64,000 nt of DNA, taken from positions 186,001 through 250,000 of the forward strand of contig NZ_BMVG01000001.1 of assembly GCF_014650595.1 (NCBI RefSeq). The letters run 5' to 3'. The position numbers and the translations under genes are program-made. Shown piece by piece: positions 1-9,440 of the stretch (its first letter is position 1; each line of letters begins with the position of its first letter). Origin of the DNA: Streptomyces alanosinicus. Lineage in GTDB: Bacteria > Actinomycetota > Actinomycetes > Streptomycetales > Streptomycetaceae. The notes below the pieces were generated by a model that was not told where the DNA came from, searched no databases, and saw only the letters and a program-made list of their open reading frames with translations.

Positions 1-1
1 C

Positions 2-418
2 CCGAGCCTGCGGGGCATCGCCCTCGGCGAGGCGGATCTCCGGGCCGATCTCGGGGTGCGGGCCGACGCGGGCCTCGACTGGCCGCGCTCCCGGGTGATC
101 GTCGCCGCCCGCGCGGCGGGCCTCGCCCCACCGCCCCAGTCGGTCCATCCCGACATCCGTGACCTGGACGGCCTCGCCGCCTCCTGCGCGCACGGCCGCG
201 CCCTCGGCTTCCTGGGCCGCGCCGCGCTCCACCCCCGGCAGCTGCCGGTGATCGAACGGGCCTATCTGCCCACACCGGCGGAGATCGAACACGCGGAGAC
301 GGTCCTGGAGGCAGCGGCCGTCCACGAAGGCGCCCAAGCCCTCCCCGGCGGCCACTTCGTCGACACGGCGGTGGTGGCACTGGCCCGGCGGACCTTGTCA
401 CTGGCCCGAAGGACCTGA
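2..418 (+). CDS. CoA ester lyase, HpcH/HpaI aldolase (CitE) family, C-terminal part
   Basis: The left end of the window cuts this gene; the frame is open from base 2 to the TGA at 416-418. The first residues visible read GIALGEADLRADLGV, the CitE-family motif that ends in the metal-binding Asp region. Further on, SVHPDIRDLDGL and GRAALHPRQLPVIERAY match the C-terminal half of citrate lyase beta-like and L-malyl/citramalyl-CoA lyase proteins. The family cleaves or condenses acyl-CoA esters with Mg2+. The substrate cannot be told from this fragment. It converges on lgt, with a shared hairpin terminator between them. Confidence 0.85.
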   Translation, partial: PSLRGIALGEADLRADLGVRADAGLDWPRSRVIVAARAAGLAPPPQSVHPDIRDLDGLAASCAHGRALGFLGRAALHPRQLPVIERAYLPTPAEIEHAETVLEAAAVHEGAQALPGGHFVDTAVVALARRTLSLARRT

Positions 419-433
419 ATCCCCGCATACGAC

Positions 434-464
434 GAGGGCGCCCGGAAGGGATCCGGGCGCCCTC
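434..464. terminator. Hairpin terminator between convergent genes
   Basis: Two perfect 13-base arms (434-446 and 452-464, GAGGGCGCCCGGA and its complement) enclose a 5-base loop. It sits between the end of the CoA ester lyase (+) and the end of lgt (-), so it probably stops transcription from both sides. No T-run is needed for this style of Streptomyces terminator. Confidence 0.8.
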
Positions 465-483
465 GGGGCCGTACCGTCGGCCG

Positions 484-1434
484 TCAGCTCTTCTTCGTCG
501 CCGACTCGGCCTCGTCCTTCGCCTCCACGGGCTCGGGCTCGGCCTTGTCCTCAGCCTTGGCGCCGGCGTCGTCGGCGGCCTCGGCAACAGCCTCCGTACC
601 GTCGGCCGAACCGTCGGAGACACCCGGCTCCACCACCGGCTCACGTCCGGGCCGCTTCTTCGACGACACCACGATGTACGCCACCGCCAGCAGGAACACG
701 AGGATCGCGGTCCAGTCGTTCAGCCGGAGGCCCAGGATGTGGTGCGCGTCGTCCACGCGCATGTACTCGATCCAGCCGCGGCCCACGCAGTACGCCGCGA
801 CGTACAGGGCGAACGCCCGGCCGTGGCCCAGCTTGAAGCGGCGGTCGGCCCAGATGACGAGGAAGCCGACACCGACGCACCACAGCGACTCGTACAGGAA
901 GGTCGGGTGGTAGTACCCCGGCACCCGGCCGCCCTCGGAGGAGGTGATGTGCAGTGCCCAGGGAACATGGGTCTCACGGCCGTACAGCTCCTGGTTGAAC
1001 CAGTTGCCCCAGCGGCCGATGGCCTGGGCGAAGGCGATACCGGGGGCGACGGCGTCGGCGTACGCCGGCATCGGGATGCCCCGGCGCCGCGCACCGATCC
1101 ACGCGCCGAGCGCGCCCAGCGCGATCGCGCCCCAGATGCCCAGGCCGCCCTCCCACACCTTGAAGGCGTCCACCCAGTCACGGCCCTTGCTGAAGTACAG
1201 CTCATAGTCCGTGATCACGTGGTACAGCCGGCCGCCGACCAGGCCGAACGGCACAGCCCAGACCGCGATGTCGGCGACCGTGCCGGCCCGCCCGCCACGA
1301 GCGATCCAGCGTTTGTTGCCGAGCCAGACGGCGACGAACACGCCGATGATGATGCAGAAGGCGTAGCCGCGCAGCGGGATGGGGCCGAGATACAGCACCC
1401 CGCGCGACGGGCTGGGAATGTAGGAAAGTTCCAT
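484..1434 (-). CDS. lgt: Prolipoprotein diacylglyceryl transferase
   Basis: Lgt moves diacylglycerol from phosphatidylglycerol to the lipobox Cys of prolipoproteins, the first step of lipoprotein maturation, in the plasma membrane. The 316-residue product has about seven hydrophobic segments and the family signature GRWGNWFNQELYG at residues 140-152. The block WEGGLGIWG near residues 94-102 is at the place where E. coli Lgt has its FHGG histidine; here a Trp takes the His position. The last 50 residues form a hydrophilic, acidic and Lys-rich cytoplasmic tail. The ATG at 1434 has only a weak ribosome-binding site. LspA, which acts next on lipoproteins, is encoded at 40.4 kb. Confidence 0.95.
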   Translation of the reverse strand: MELSYIPSPSRGVLYLGPIPLRGYAFCIIIGVFVAVWLGNKRWIARGGRAGTVADIAVWAVPFGLVGGRLYHVITDYELYFSKGRDWVDAFKVWEGGLGIWGAIALGALGAWIGARRRGIPMPAYADAVAPGIAFAQAIGRWGNWFNQELYGRETHVPWALHITSSEGGRVPGYYHPTFLYESLWCVGVGFLVIWADRRFKLGHGRAFALYVAAYCVGRGWIEYMRVDDAHHILGLRLNDWTAILVFLLAVAYIVVSSKKRPGREPVVEPGVSDGSADGTEAVAEAADDAGAKAEDKAEPEPVEAKDEAESATKKS

Positions 1435-1537
1435 GGCAGGTCCGACGCTACCGTGCCGGGCCGCGGGGACGGCAAGCAGCCCGGCTACGGCTCCATAACG
1501 GGGACGTGAGAAAAACAGACGCTCCGGAGGGATTCCC

Positions 1538-2314
1538 TTACCCTCTGTTGGCGTCCTCCACCATCTGCTTGAGCTTGGCCGGGGTCATGGTCTGGTCCTG
1601 GTAGATGTTCTTCCCGCCGAGCAGGACCGTGGGTGTGCCGGTGAAGCCGCCGCTCTGGAAGGCCTTCTGCGACTTGTTCACCCAGCTGTCGTGGGTGCTG
1701 TTCTTGACGCACTTCTGGAAGGCGGGGGTGTCCAGCCCGCGGACCTTGCCGGCCAGCTCGGTCAGCTTGGCGTTGTCGGCGAAGGCGTCGTCGGTCTCCT
1801 TGGGCTGGTTCGCGTACAGCACGTCGTGGTAGTCGCGGAACTTCGCGGCGTCCTGGGCGCAGGCCACGGCATTGGCCGCACGCAGGGAGCCGGTGCCGCC
1901 GAGATTGCCGTCGATCAGGCGGACCAGGTGGTACTCGATTCTGAGCTTGCCGGAGTCCGCCAGTTCATGGAGCGTCGGGCGGTAGGCGACCTCGAAGGCC
2001 TGGCAGGCCGGGCAGCGCATGTCCTCCCAGACGGTGAGCGTGGACTTGGCGCCGTCCTTGCCGACCGGGATGGCGAGGCTGTCCTTGCCCTGCGCGCCCG
2101 AGGGCGCCACGACCGGGCCCGCTTTCTCGCTGCCTTTGTCCTTGCCGGCATTCGCGGCCAGGACGCCGATCACCGTCGCGAGGCCCAGGACGCAGACGAT
2201 GCTCGCGCCCACGATCAGAGTGCGCCGTCGCTTGTCCACGGCCTTCTGCTTCTCGCGCTCGACCGCCAGCCGCTCCCGGGCGGTGCGCTTTCCGTCACGG
2301 TTCTTCTCGCTCAC
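1538..2314 (-). CDS. Membrane-anchored DsbA-like thioredoxin-fold protein
   Basis: This is a 258-residue protein with a charged cytoplasmic N-terminus (residues 1-32), one transmembrane helix (about 33-55) and an extracytoplasmic DsbA/thioredoxin-like domain with a CPAC motif at 101-104 and the cis-Pro motif GTPTV near the C-terminus. It probably oxidises or isomerises disulfides in exported proteins. The reading frame runs further upstream, but GTG at 2314 is preferred: a GGGGG ribosome-binding site lies just upstream, the trp terminator lies beyond it, and the N-terminus MSEKNRDGKRTARERL resembles that of the paralogue at 33102-33914. The partner that reoxidises it is not encoded nearby. 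Confidence 0.85.
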   Translation of the reverse strand: MSEKNRDGKRTARERLAVEREKQKAVDKRRRTLIVGASIVCVLGLATVIGVLAANAGKDKGSEKAGPVVAPSGAQGKDSLAIPVGKDGAKSTLTVWEDMRCPACQAFEVAYRPTLHELADSGKLRIEYHLVRLIDGNLGGTGSLRAANAVACAQDAAKFRDYHDVLYANQPKETDDAFADNAKLTELAGKVRGLDTPAFQKCVKNSTHDSWVNKSQKAFQSGGFTGTPTVLLGGKNIYQDQTMTPAKLKQMVEDANRG

Positions 2315-2327
2315 ACCCCCAGAACGA

Positions 2328-2356
2328 ACCGGGGAGGCGCAGCGCGCCTCCCCGGT
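2328..2356 (-). terminator. Terminator of the trpCMBA operon
   Basis: A perfect 13-base inverted repeat (ACCGGGGAGGCGC and complement) with an AGC loop lies about 65 bases past the trpA stop codon and before the DsbA-like gene. It would end the trp transcript. Confidence 0.75.
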
Positions 2357-2421
2357 CTCAGGTCCACTCGTTCGAGTGACCGAATCTTCCGTTGTGCATG
2401 ACTCCGGGTGATTACCGGCGG

Positions 2422-3254
2422 TTACGCCTGGCCGCGCACGCCCTTCGCCAGCTCCCCGGCCAGCTCGCGGACCGCCGCGATGCCCGCCGCGTCGTCGGGC
2501 GCGTCGAGCATCCGCTTCACGAAGGCCGAGCCGACGATGACACCGTCGGCGAAGCCGGCGACCTCGGCGGCCTGGGCGCTGTTCGAGACGCCGAGTCCGA
2601 CGCAGACGGGCAGCTCGGTGCCCGTGGCACGGGTGCGCTCGACCAGGTCCTGGGCCTGCGCGCCGACGGATGCACGAGTGCCGGTGACGCCCATCAGCGA
2701 GGCCGCGTAGACAAAGCCGCTGCCGGCCGCGGTGATCTCGGCGAGGCGCGCGTCCTTGCTGCTCGGCGCGACCACGAAGACCGTCGCGAGGCCGTGCTTC
2801 GCGGCGTGCTCCCGCCACAGCGCGGACTCCTGGACGGGCAGGTCGGGCAGGATGCAGCCCGCGCCGCCCGCCTCGGCCAGCTCGGCGGTGAACCGCTCGA
2901 CGCCGTAGCGGTCGATGGGGTTCCAGTACGTCATGACCAGGACGGGCTTGCCGGTGGCCTCGTGGGCCTCCTTGACCGTCCGCATCACGTCCACGATCTT
3001 GACCCCGCCGCGCAGGGCGATGTCGTCGGCGGTCTGGATGACCGGGCCGTCCAGGACGGGGTCGCTGTGCGGCAGACCCACCTCCACGACGTCCGCCCCG
3101 CCGTCGAAGGCGGCCTTGACCGCCTCGATACCGCCGTCCACGGTCGGGAAACCGGCCGGGAGATAGGCGATGAGCGCGGAGCGGCCCTCGGCCTTGGCGG
3201 CCGCGAGGGTGTCGCTCAGCAGCTGACCCTTCTTGCTGTTCAACGCGGCCCCGG

Positions 3255-3258
<4 letters not shown>
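2422..3258 (-). CDS. trpA: Tryptophan synthase alpha subunit
   Basis: TrpA splits indole-3-glycerol phosphate into indole and glyceraldehyde-3-phosphate and passes the indole to TrpB through the tunnel of the alpha2beta2 complex. The 278-residue product shows [19 protein letters not shown], which holds the two catalytic acids (Glu in VEVG, Asp in LDGP), and [11 protein letters not shown], the active-site loop. Its GTG start overlaps the trpB stop by four bases (GTGA at 3255-3258), so the two subunits are probably made in equal amounts by translational coupling. A terminator hairpin follows at 2328-2356. Confidence 0.97.
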
Positions 3259-4538
<1,280 letters not shown>

Positions 4539-4546
4539 GCGGAAAC

Positions 4547-4657
4547 CTCACGGTGAGTGCGTGGAAAGACACTGTTCGCCGTGGGGCGAGGGGTTGCCTG
4601 TCGGCTGACGGCCGACAGTGGCTGATCGCGCAGCTCCCCGCGCCCCTAAAGGGCGCG
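4547..4657 (-). promoter_or_regulatory. Structured trpM-trpB leader region
   Basis: Three secondary-structure elements sit between trpM and trpB. CTCACGGTGAG (4547-4557) is palindromic about its centre and covers the trpB ribosome-binding site. A perfect 8-base stem, CTGTCGGC with GCCGACAG, lies at 4598-4605 and 4611-4618 with a 5-base loop. A 7-base stem CGCGCCC/GGGCGCG lies at 4639-4645 and 4651-4657 and overlaps the end of trpM. Together they could modulate trpB translation or mRNA processing. No Trp-codon leader peptide was found, so classical attenuation is not supported. Confidence 0.45.
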
Positions 4658-4813
4658 CTGCCATCGACGTCCGTTGACCTGGCCGGGCTCATCACCGATG
4701 ACATAACGCACGCGACGGCCGTGGACGCGCCGTGCCGGGGCACGGCAGCCCCTCGGGCGGCAGCCGCGCGCCAGGCGGGCGTAGCGGTCCACGGTCGTCA
4801 CGGTCAGAGTCAT
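4646..4813 (-). CDS. trpM: Tryptophan biosynthesis modulator TrpM
   Basis: This is a 55-residue, very Arg-rich product (starts MTLTVTTVDRYARLARGC, about 14 Arg and 3 Cys) encoded between trpC and trpB. In S. coelicolor the small gene in this exact place (once called trpX) encodes TrpM, reported to modulate tryptophan biosynthesis and development; I assign the name from position, size and composition. The ATG at 4813 follows the trpC stop by 21 bases, with only a weak AGG about 12 bases upstream. The stop codon lies in a GC-rich hairpin. The protein is too small for domain analysis. Confidence 0.7.
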   Translation of the reverse strand: MTLTVTTVDRYARLARGCRPRGCRAPARRVHGRRVRYVIGDEPGQVNGRRWQRAL

Positions 4814-4834
4814 CGGGGGCAGCCTATCGGGTGA

Positions 4835-5644
4835 TCAGCTTCGGCCGTGCCGCAGTGCGGGGTGCTCGCCCGCCGCCACCAGGTCGGCGACGGCGGTCTT
4901 CGGGTCGCGCCCGGTGACCAGGGACTCGCCGACGAGGACGGCGTCGGCGCCCGCGTTGGCGTAGGCGATCAGGTCGTGCGGGCCCCGGACACCGGATTCG
5001 GCGACCTTGACGATGTGGTCCGGGATCTCCGGCGCGATCCGCTCGAACGTGCCGCGGTCGACCTCCAGCGTCTTCAGGTTGCGCGCGTTGACGCCGATGA
5101 CCTTGGCGCCCGCGTCCACGGCCCGCTCGACCTCGTCCTCGTCGTGCACCTCGACGAGCGGGGTCAGACCGATCGACACCGCCCGCTCGATCAGCGACTC
5201 CAGGGCCGACTGGTCCAGGGCGGCCACGATCAGCAGCGCGAGGTCGGCGCCGTACGCGCGGGCCTCCCACAGCTGGTACGACGTGACGATGAAGTCCTTG
5301 CGCAGCACCGGGATGTCGACCCGGGCCCGCACGGCCTCCAGGTCGGCCAGCGAGCCGCCGAAGCGGCGCTGTTCGGTGAGGACGGAGATGACGGCCGCGC
5401 CGCCCGCCTCGTAGTCCGCGGCCAGCCCCGCCGGGTCGGCGATCGCGGCCAGCGCGCCCTTGGAGGGGCTGGAGCGCTTGACCTCGCAGATCACCTTGAC
5501 GCCGTCGCCCTTGAGCGCGGCCACCCCGTCCTTGGCGGCGGGAGCCTTGGCCGCGCGCTCCTTGAGCTCGTCGAGGCTGACGCGTGCCTGCCGCTCCGCG
5601 AGGTCGGCACGGACGCCGTCGATGATCTCGTCGAGCACACTCAC
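4835..5644 (-). CDS. trpC: Indole-3-glycerol phosphate synthase
   Basis: TrpC closes the indole ring from 1-(2-carboxyphenylamino)-1-deoxyribulose 5-phosphate. The 269-residue product is a (beta/alpha)8 barrel with [14 protein letters not shown] (catalytic Lys), [22 protein letters not shown] and ESGVRGPHD (phosphate loop). It is the first gene of the trpC-trpM-trpB-trpA unit. GTG at 5644 has the strong ribosome-binding site GAAAGGGGG about 9 bases upstream. A tandem 12-base repeat lies 25 bases upstream in the leader. Trp pathway enzymes anthranilate phosphoribosyltransferase (trpD) and the glutamine amidotransferase (trpG) are not in this window. Confidence 0.97.
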   Translation of the reverse strand: MSVLDEIIDGVRADLAERQARVSLDELKERAAKAPAAKDGVAALKGDGVKVICEVKRSSPSKGALAAIADPAGLAADYEAGGAAVISVLTEQRRFGGSLADLEAVRARVDIPVLRKDFIVTSYQLWEARAYGADLALLIVAALDQSALESLIERAVSIGLTPLVEVHDEDEVERAVDAGAKVIGVNARNLKTLEVDRGTFERIAPEIPDHIVKVAESGVRGPHDLIAYANAGADAVLVGESLVTGRDPKTAVADLVAAGEHPALRHGRS

Positions 5645-5668
5645 GCGAGCGGCCCCCTTTCAGACGGT

Positions 5669-5692
5669 GTTTCCTTCAGGGTTTCCTTCAGG
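5669..5692. repeat. Tandem 12-bp repeat in the trpC leader
   Basis: GTTTCCTTCAGG occurs twice head to tail (5669-5680 and 5681-5692); on the trp sense strand the unit is CCTGAAGGAAAC. Each unit contains the near-palindrome CCTGAAGG. It lies 25 bases upstream of the trpC start, so it may be a protein-binding site or an RNA element; no known motif is recognised. Confidence 0.7.
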
Positions 5693-5790
5693 TTCCGAAA
5701 ACCTGTGGTCATTGCGATGGTATCCGCAGGAGCACGGAGGTCTCGCATCCGGTGGACACAGGTCCCACTACCTGGACATTCCTCCCATGA

Positions 5791-6246
5791 TCAAGGATGC
5801 AACCAGCCTCCCGACGGCAGGTTCCGGACAACCGTGAACAGCAGCACCAGCACGCCGAGCCCCCACAGCGGCACCGGTCCCGGCTGCGTCCGCGGCGGCC
5901 GGCCGCGCACCGTGCGGACCACCCATACGGTCCACAGCACCGCGAAGCCCAGGTACCCGGCGACCCCCAGCGCGTTGTCGTGCAGTGCGGTGAGGAGATC
6001 GCCGTGGACGAAGGCGTGCGCGCTGCGCAGTCCGCCGCAGCCGGGGCAGTACAGGCCGGTGAGCCGGTACAGCGGGCAGACGGGGTAGTGGCCGGGGTCG
6101 TTCGGGTCGACGGCGCCCACGTACGCGAAGGCCCCGGCGGCGGCCGTGAGGAGCCCCGCCGGGACGGCGAGCCGCTGCCACACGGGGGCTGCGGAGACGG
6201 CGGGCCCCGGCACGGTGTACGGGGCCGGGCGGCTGTCGGCGTTCAC
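5791..6246 (-). CDS. DUF2752 family membrane protein
   Basis: The 151-residue product has three hydrophobic segments and the DUF2752 core YPVCPLYRLTGLYCPGCGGL followed by RSAHAFVHGD. The conserved Cys residues in CPLYRLTGLYCPGCG could bind a metal or form disulfides. The function of the family is unknown; it recurs next to trp genes in Streptomyces. The GTG start at 6246 follows a terminator hairpin at 6312-6353, and the gene ends before the trpC leader, so it is probably its own transcription unit. Confidence 0.75.
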   Translation of the reverse strand: MNADSRPAPYTVPGPAVSAAPVWQRLAVPAGLLTAAAGAFAYVGAVDPNDPGHYPVCPLYRLTGLYCPGCGGLRSAHAFVHGDLLTALHDNALGVAGYLGFAVLWTVWVVRTVRGRPPRTQPGPVPLWGLGVLVLLFTVVRNLPSGGWLHP

Positions 6247-6311
6247 CCCAGCATTGTCTCCTCCGCACCGGCATCACGCGCGCGGGTCGGCCGTCCGGGG
6301 CGGAACGCGGT

Positions 6312-6353
6312 GAGGGGCGGCCCGCACCCATGACGGGTGCCGGGCCGCCCCTC
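6312..6353 (-). terminator. Hairpin terminator after the HGxxPAAW gene
   Basis: A 12-base stem (6312-6323 with 6342-6353, GAGGGGCGGCCC and complement) continues into a 6-base stem (GCACCC/GGGTGC) after a one-base bulge, with a 5-base loop. It lies between the stop codon at 6373 and the start of the DUF2752 gene. Confidence 0.75.
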
Positions 6354-6372
6354 GGGGAAGCGATCGGCGCGC

Positions 6373-6633
6373 TCAGGCCTCCGCGCCGGCCGGCTCCGGG
6401 GTCACGGCGGGCGTACCGGCCACCACGAGGGGCTTCGGCTCGGAGCCGAGGCCCATGGCCTTCATGATGCCGCCGACCACCGCACCGCCGAGAATGAGCA
6501 CCATGCCGGCCCAGAAGCCGACGGTGTTGGCCATCACCATGAAGGCGCCTGCGACGCAGAAACCGATGAAGGAAATGATGACGCCGGTCCAGGCGGCCGG
6601 GGTGTGCCCGTGGCCGTGGCTGCTGCCCGCCAT
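6373..6633 (-). CDS. HGxxPAAW-motif small membrane protein
   Basis: The 86-residue product begins MAGSSHGHGHTPAAWTGV, has two transmembrane helices (about residues 15-35 and 42-62) joined by a very short loop, and ends in a Pro/Ala-rich tail. Streptomyces proteins with this HGHTPAAW N-terminus are annotated by that motif, and their function is unknown; the His cluster might bind metal. The ATG at 6633 has AGGAG 9 bases upstream. It lies downstream of the Trp-associated membrane protein gene at 6795-7433 and may share its transcript. Confidence 0.75.
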   Translation of the reverse strand: MAGSSHGHGHTPAAWTGVIISFIGFCVAGAFMVMANTVGFWAGMVLILGGAVVGGIMKAMGLGSEPKPLVVAGTPAVTPEPAGAEA

Positions 6634-6794
6634 GTCTGTGCTCCTCGTTGCTGTATACGTGTCCAGTAGGCGTCGTACGTGTCGTACGGCTGCGAGCCCG
6701 CCCGTCGCTGTCCGAGCCGGACGCTCACCGTCCATTGTCCCGTACGCACGCGTGCGGCGGACGCGGGGGTGGCGTCTGGTTCGCCACACCCGCC

Positions 6795-7433
6795 TCAGGC
6801 TCCGGTCGGGTCCTCGCCCCGGTCCAGGGCCTTCCACATCTCCTCGGGCCGCTCCGGGTCGACCGGGCGGGCCTTGGGACGCGGACGGTCGGCGCCGCGC
6901 TCGTAGCGGCCGGACATGGCGGGCCACAGCTTGCCGTAGCGCAGCGCCAGCAGACCGGCCAGCAGGATCAGGGCGCCGCCGACGGCCGCGACGTAGGGCC
7001 AGCCGGTGTGACTGAGCGCGGTGACCGTCGCGGACGTGTCGCCGCTGGCCTGGGCGGCCTTCTCGTCGAGCGCGGAGTTGTCGGAGGCGGCCATGAGGGC
7101 GGCGGCCATGATGCCGGCGCCGGAGAGCGCGAGCAGTCCGGCGACGACGAACCGGCCGGCCCTGCGGACGGCGAAGACGGCGACGAGCGCGGCGAGGCCC
7201 ACTATGGCGAGGGCCGCGGGGACGCCCGTGACGTCGCTGCCCTTGACGGTGAGCGGGAACGCGCCGCCGGCCACCGAAGCGGTGCCGTCCGCCCAGCGCT
7301 GCCGGGTCGCGAGCAGCGCCACGGCCGCGCCGAGCGCGCCGCACAGCAGGGCCAGGGCGAGGCTCCGGCGGCCGGACCGCGCGGGGGCGGCGGCTTCGGT
7401 ACGGGGGTGAGGAACAGCAGTCACGTACTCCAC
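6795..7433 (-). CDS. Trp biosynthesis-associated membrane protein (TIGR02234 family)
   Basis: The 212-residue product has four predicted transmembrane helices (about residues 23-43, 68-88, 94-116 and 145-165) and an Arg/Pro-rich cytoplasmic C-terminus. Actinobacterial proteins of this family are found beside trpE and trpC, hence the name, but their role is not established. The periplasmic loop between helices 1 and 2 is short. I use GTG at 7433; GTG at 7424 is also possible, and neither has a strong ribosome-binding site. A hairpin at 7442-7471 separates it from trpE. Confidence 0.75.
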   Translation of the reverse strand: MEYVTAVPHPRTEAAAPARSGRRSLALALLCGALGAAVALLATRQRWADGTASVAGGAFPLTVKGSDVTGVPAALAIVGLAALVAVFAVRRAGRFVVAGLLALSGAGIMAAALMAASDNSALDEKAAQASGDTSATVTALSHTGWPYVAAVGGALILLAGLLALRYGKLWPAMSGRYERGADRPRPKARPVDPERPEEMWKALDRGEDPTGA

Positions 7434-7441
7434 TATCGCCT

Positions 7442-7471
7442 GAACCCCGGGCGAACCGTCACCCGGGGTTC
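7442..7471 (-). terminator. Hairpin terminator after trpE
   Basis: Perfect 10-base arms GAACCCCGGG and CCCGGGGTTC (7442-7451, 7462-7471) enclose a 10-base loop, 33 bases past the trpE stop codon. Confidence 0.65.
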
Positions 7472-7503
7472 GTATGAGAAGCGCCCCATGTGCCGGAAGC
7501 GCC

Positions 7504-8982
7504 CTACCCGCCCAGCCGGTTGGCGGTGTGTACGGCGCGCAGGACGGCCGCCGCCTTGTTGCGGCACTCCTGGTCCTCCGCCACCGGGTCGGAGTCGGCG
7601 ACGATGCCGGCTCCGGCCTGGACGTAGGCCGTGCCGTCGCGCAGCAGGGCCGTACGGATGGCGATCGCGGTGTCGGAGTCGCCCGCGAAGTCCAGATAGC
7701 CGACGCAGCCGCCGTACAGACCGCGCCGGGACGGCTCCAGTTCGTCGATGATCTGCATGGCGCGGGGCTTGGGCGCCCCGGAGAGGGTGCCCGCGGGGAA
7801 GCACGCGGTGAGCACGTCGAAGGCCGTACGGCCCTCGGCCACCCGGCCGGTGACGGTCGAGACGATGTGCATCACATGGGAGTAGCGCTCGATGGACATG
7901 AAGTCGACCACCTCGACCGAGCCGGGCTCGCAGACCCGGCCGAGGTCGTTGCGTCCGAGGTCGACCAGCATCAGGTGCTCGGCGCGCTCCTTGGGGTCGG
8001 CCATCAGCTCCTCGGCGAGGGCCTGGTCCTCCTGGGGCGTGGCGCCGCGGGGCCGGGTCCCGGCGATGGGGTGGACCATGGCCCGCCCGTCCTCGACCTT
8101 CACCAGGGCCTCGGGGGACGAGCCGACGACGTCGAACCCTTCGAAGCGGAAGAGATACATGTACGGCGAGGGGTTGGTGGCGCGCAGGACGCGATAGACG
8201 TCCAGGGCGCTCGCCGTGCACGGGGTCTCGAAGCGCTGGGAGGGCACGACCTGGAAGGCCTCGCCCGCGCGGATGCGCTCCTTGACGTCCTCGACGGCCA
8301 CCTGGAAGTCGGGGCCGCCCCACAGCGCGGTGTACTCGGGCAGTTCCGAGGGCGGGAGGACGGCGGGCGGCTGGGCCACCGCGCGCGTGAGGTCGGCCTC
8401 CATGGCGTCGAGGCGGGCCACGGCGTCGGCGTAGGCCTCGTCCACCCCGGTGTCGAGGTCGTTGTGGTTGATCGCGTTGGCGATCAGCAGGACCGAGCCC
8501 TGCCAGTGGTCCATGACGGCGAGGTCGCTGGTCAGGAGCATGGTCAGCTCGGGCAGGCGCAGATCGTCGCGCTCGCCGGGGCCGATCTTCTCCAGGCGGC
8601 GGACGATGTCGTAGCCGAGGTAGCCGACCATGCCGCCGGTGAAGGGCGGCAGGTCCTCCTGGTGCGGGGTGTGCAGGGCCTGGAGGGTGGCGCGCAGGGC
8701 CCCCAGGGGGTCGCCGTCGACGGGGACGCCGACCGGCGGGGTGCCGAGCCAGTGGGCCTGGCCGTCGCGTTCCGTCAGCGTGCCGGCGGAGCGGACGCCG
8801 ACGAAGGAGTAGCGGGACCAGGAGCGGCCGTTCTCCGCGGACTCCAGGAGGAAGGTGCCGGGGCGCTCGGCGGCCAGCTTGCGGTAGAGCGCGACCGGGG
8901 TGTCGCCGTCGGCGAGGAGCTTGCGCGTGACCGGGATGACACGCCGGTCGGCGGCGAGCTTGCGGAAGGTCTCGAGGTCCAT
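7504..8982 (-). CDS. trpE: Anthranilate synthase component I
   Basis: TrpE makes anthranilate from chorismate using ammonia from the TrpG amidotransferase, which is encoded elsewhere. The 492-residue product keeps the feedback-inhibitor motif LLES (in [10 protein letters not shown]), the chorismate-binding [27 protein letters not shown] and the [12 protein letters not shown] signature. The ATG at 8982 lies 11 bases after the hisI stop codon, so hisI and trpE probably share a transcript; a longer upstream extension overlaps hisI and is rejected. No trp leader peptide fits in the 11-base gap, so any attenuation must act further upstream. Confidence 0.96.
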   Translation of the reverse strand: MDLETFRKLAADRRVIPVTRKLLADGDTPVALYRKLAAERPGTFLLESAENGRSWSRYSFVGVRSAGTLTERDGQAHWLGTPPVGVPVDGDPLGALRATLQALHTPHQEDLPPFTGGMVGYLGYDIVRRLEKIGPGERDDLRLPELTMLLTSDLAVMDHWQGSVLLIANAINHNDLDTGVDEAYADAVARLDAMEADLTRAVAQPPAVLPPSELPEYTALWGGPDFQVAVEDVKERIRAGEAFQVVPSQRFETPCTASALDVYRVLRATNPSPYMYLFRFEGFDVVGSSPEALVKVEDGRAMVHPIAGTRPRGATPQEDQALAEELMADPKERAEHLMLVDLGRNDLGRVCEPGSVEVVDFMSIERYSHVMHIVSTVTGRVAEGRTAFDVLTACFPAGTLSGAPKPRAMQIIDELEPSRRGLYGGCVGYLDFAGDSDTAIAIRTALLRDGTAYVQAGAGIVADSDPVAEDQECRNKAAAVLRAVHTANRLGG

Positions 8983-8993
8983 GGCGGCCGACC

Positions 8994-9395
8994 TTACTGA
9001 TCCGCGCCCTGGGCGGCGGAATCGGCGTCCTTGAGGAGCAGGTCCTCGTCGAAGCAGGTGCGCGCACCGGTGTGGCAGGCCGCGCCCACCTGGTCGACCT
9101 TGACGAGCACGGTGTCCGCGTCGCAGTCCAGCGCGACGGACTTCACCCACTGGAAGTGGCCGGAGGTGTCGCCCTTGACCCAGTACTCCCGGCGGCTGCG
9201 GGACCAGTAGGTGCAGCGGCCGGTGGTCAGCGTGCGGTGCAGCGCCTCGTCGTCCATCCAGCCGAGCATGAGCACCTCACCGGTGTCGTACTGCTGGGCG
9301 ATGGCGGGCAGGAGACCGTCGGCGCTGCGCCTGAGGCGGGCGGCGATCTCCGGGGCGAGGCTGCTGGACCGGGGCGTCCCGGGCGTACTGGTCAT
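8994..9395 (-). CDS. hisI: Phosphoribosyl-AMP cyclohydrolase
   Basis: HisI opens the purine ring of phosphoribosyl-AMP in the third step of histidine synthesis. The 133-residue product has only the cyclohydrolase domain, with no fused HisE. The metal-binding region [20 protein letters not shown] and the second Cys in ARTCF are intact, as is the [13 protein letters not shown] substrate region. ATG at 9395 is used; ATG at 9404 (adding three residues) is equally possible. It is separated from the main his operon by about 3 kb and is paired with trpE. Confidence 0.95.
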   Translation of the reverse strand: MTSTPGTPRSSSLAPEIAARLRRSADGLLPAIAQQYDTGEVLMLGWMDDEALHRTLTTGRCTYWSRSRREYWVKGDTSGHFQWVKSVALDCDADTVLVKVDQVGAACHTGARTCFDEDLLLKDADSAAQGADQ

Positions 9396-9440
9396 GAGTG
9401 CCATTGTGCCGCGCGGGTCGGACACTGCCGGTGCCGTGTC

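Noticed and set aside
4539..4645. A classical trp attenuator with leader peptide before trpB
   Set aside because: Hairpins are present, but I found no short open frame with adjacent Trp codons in this gap.
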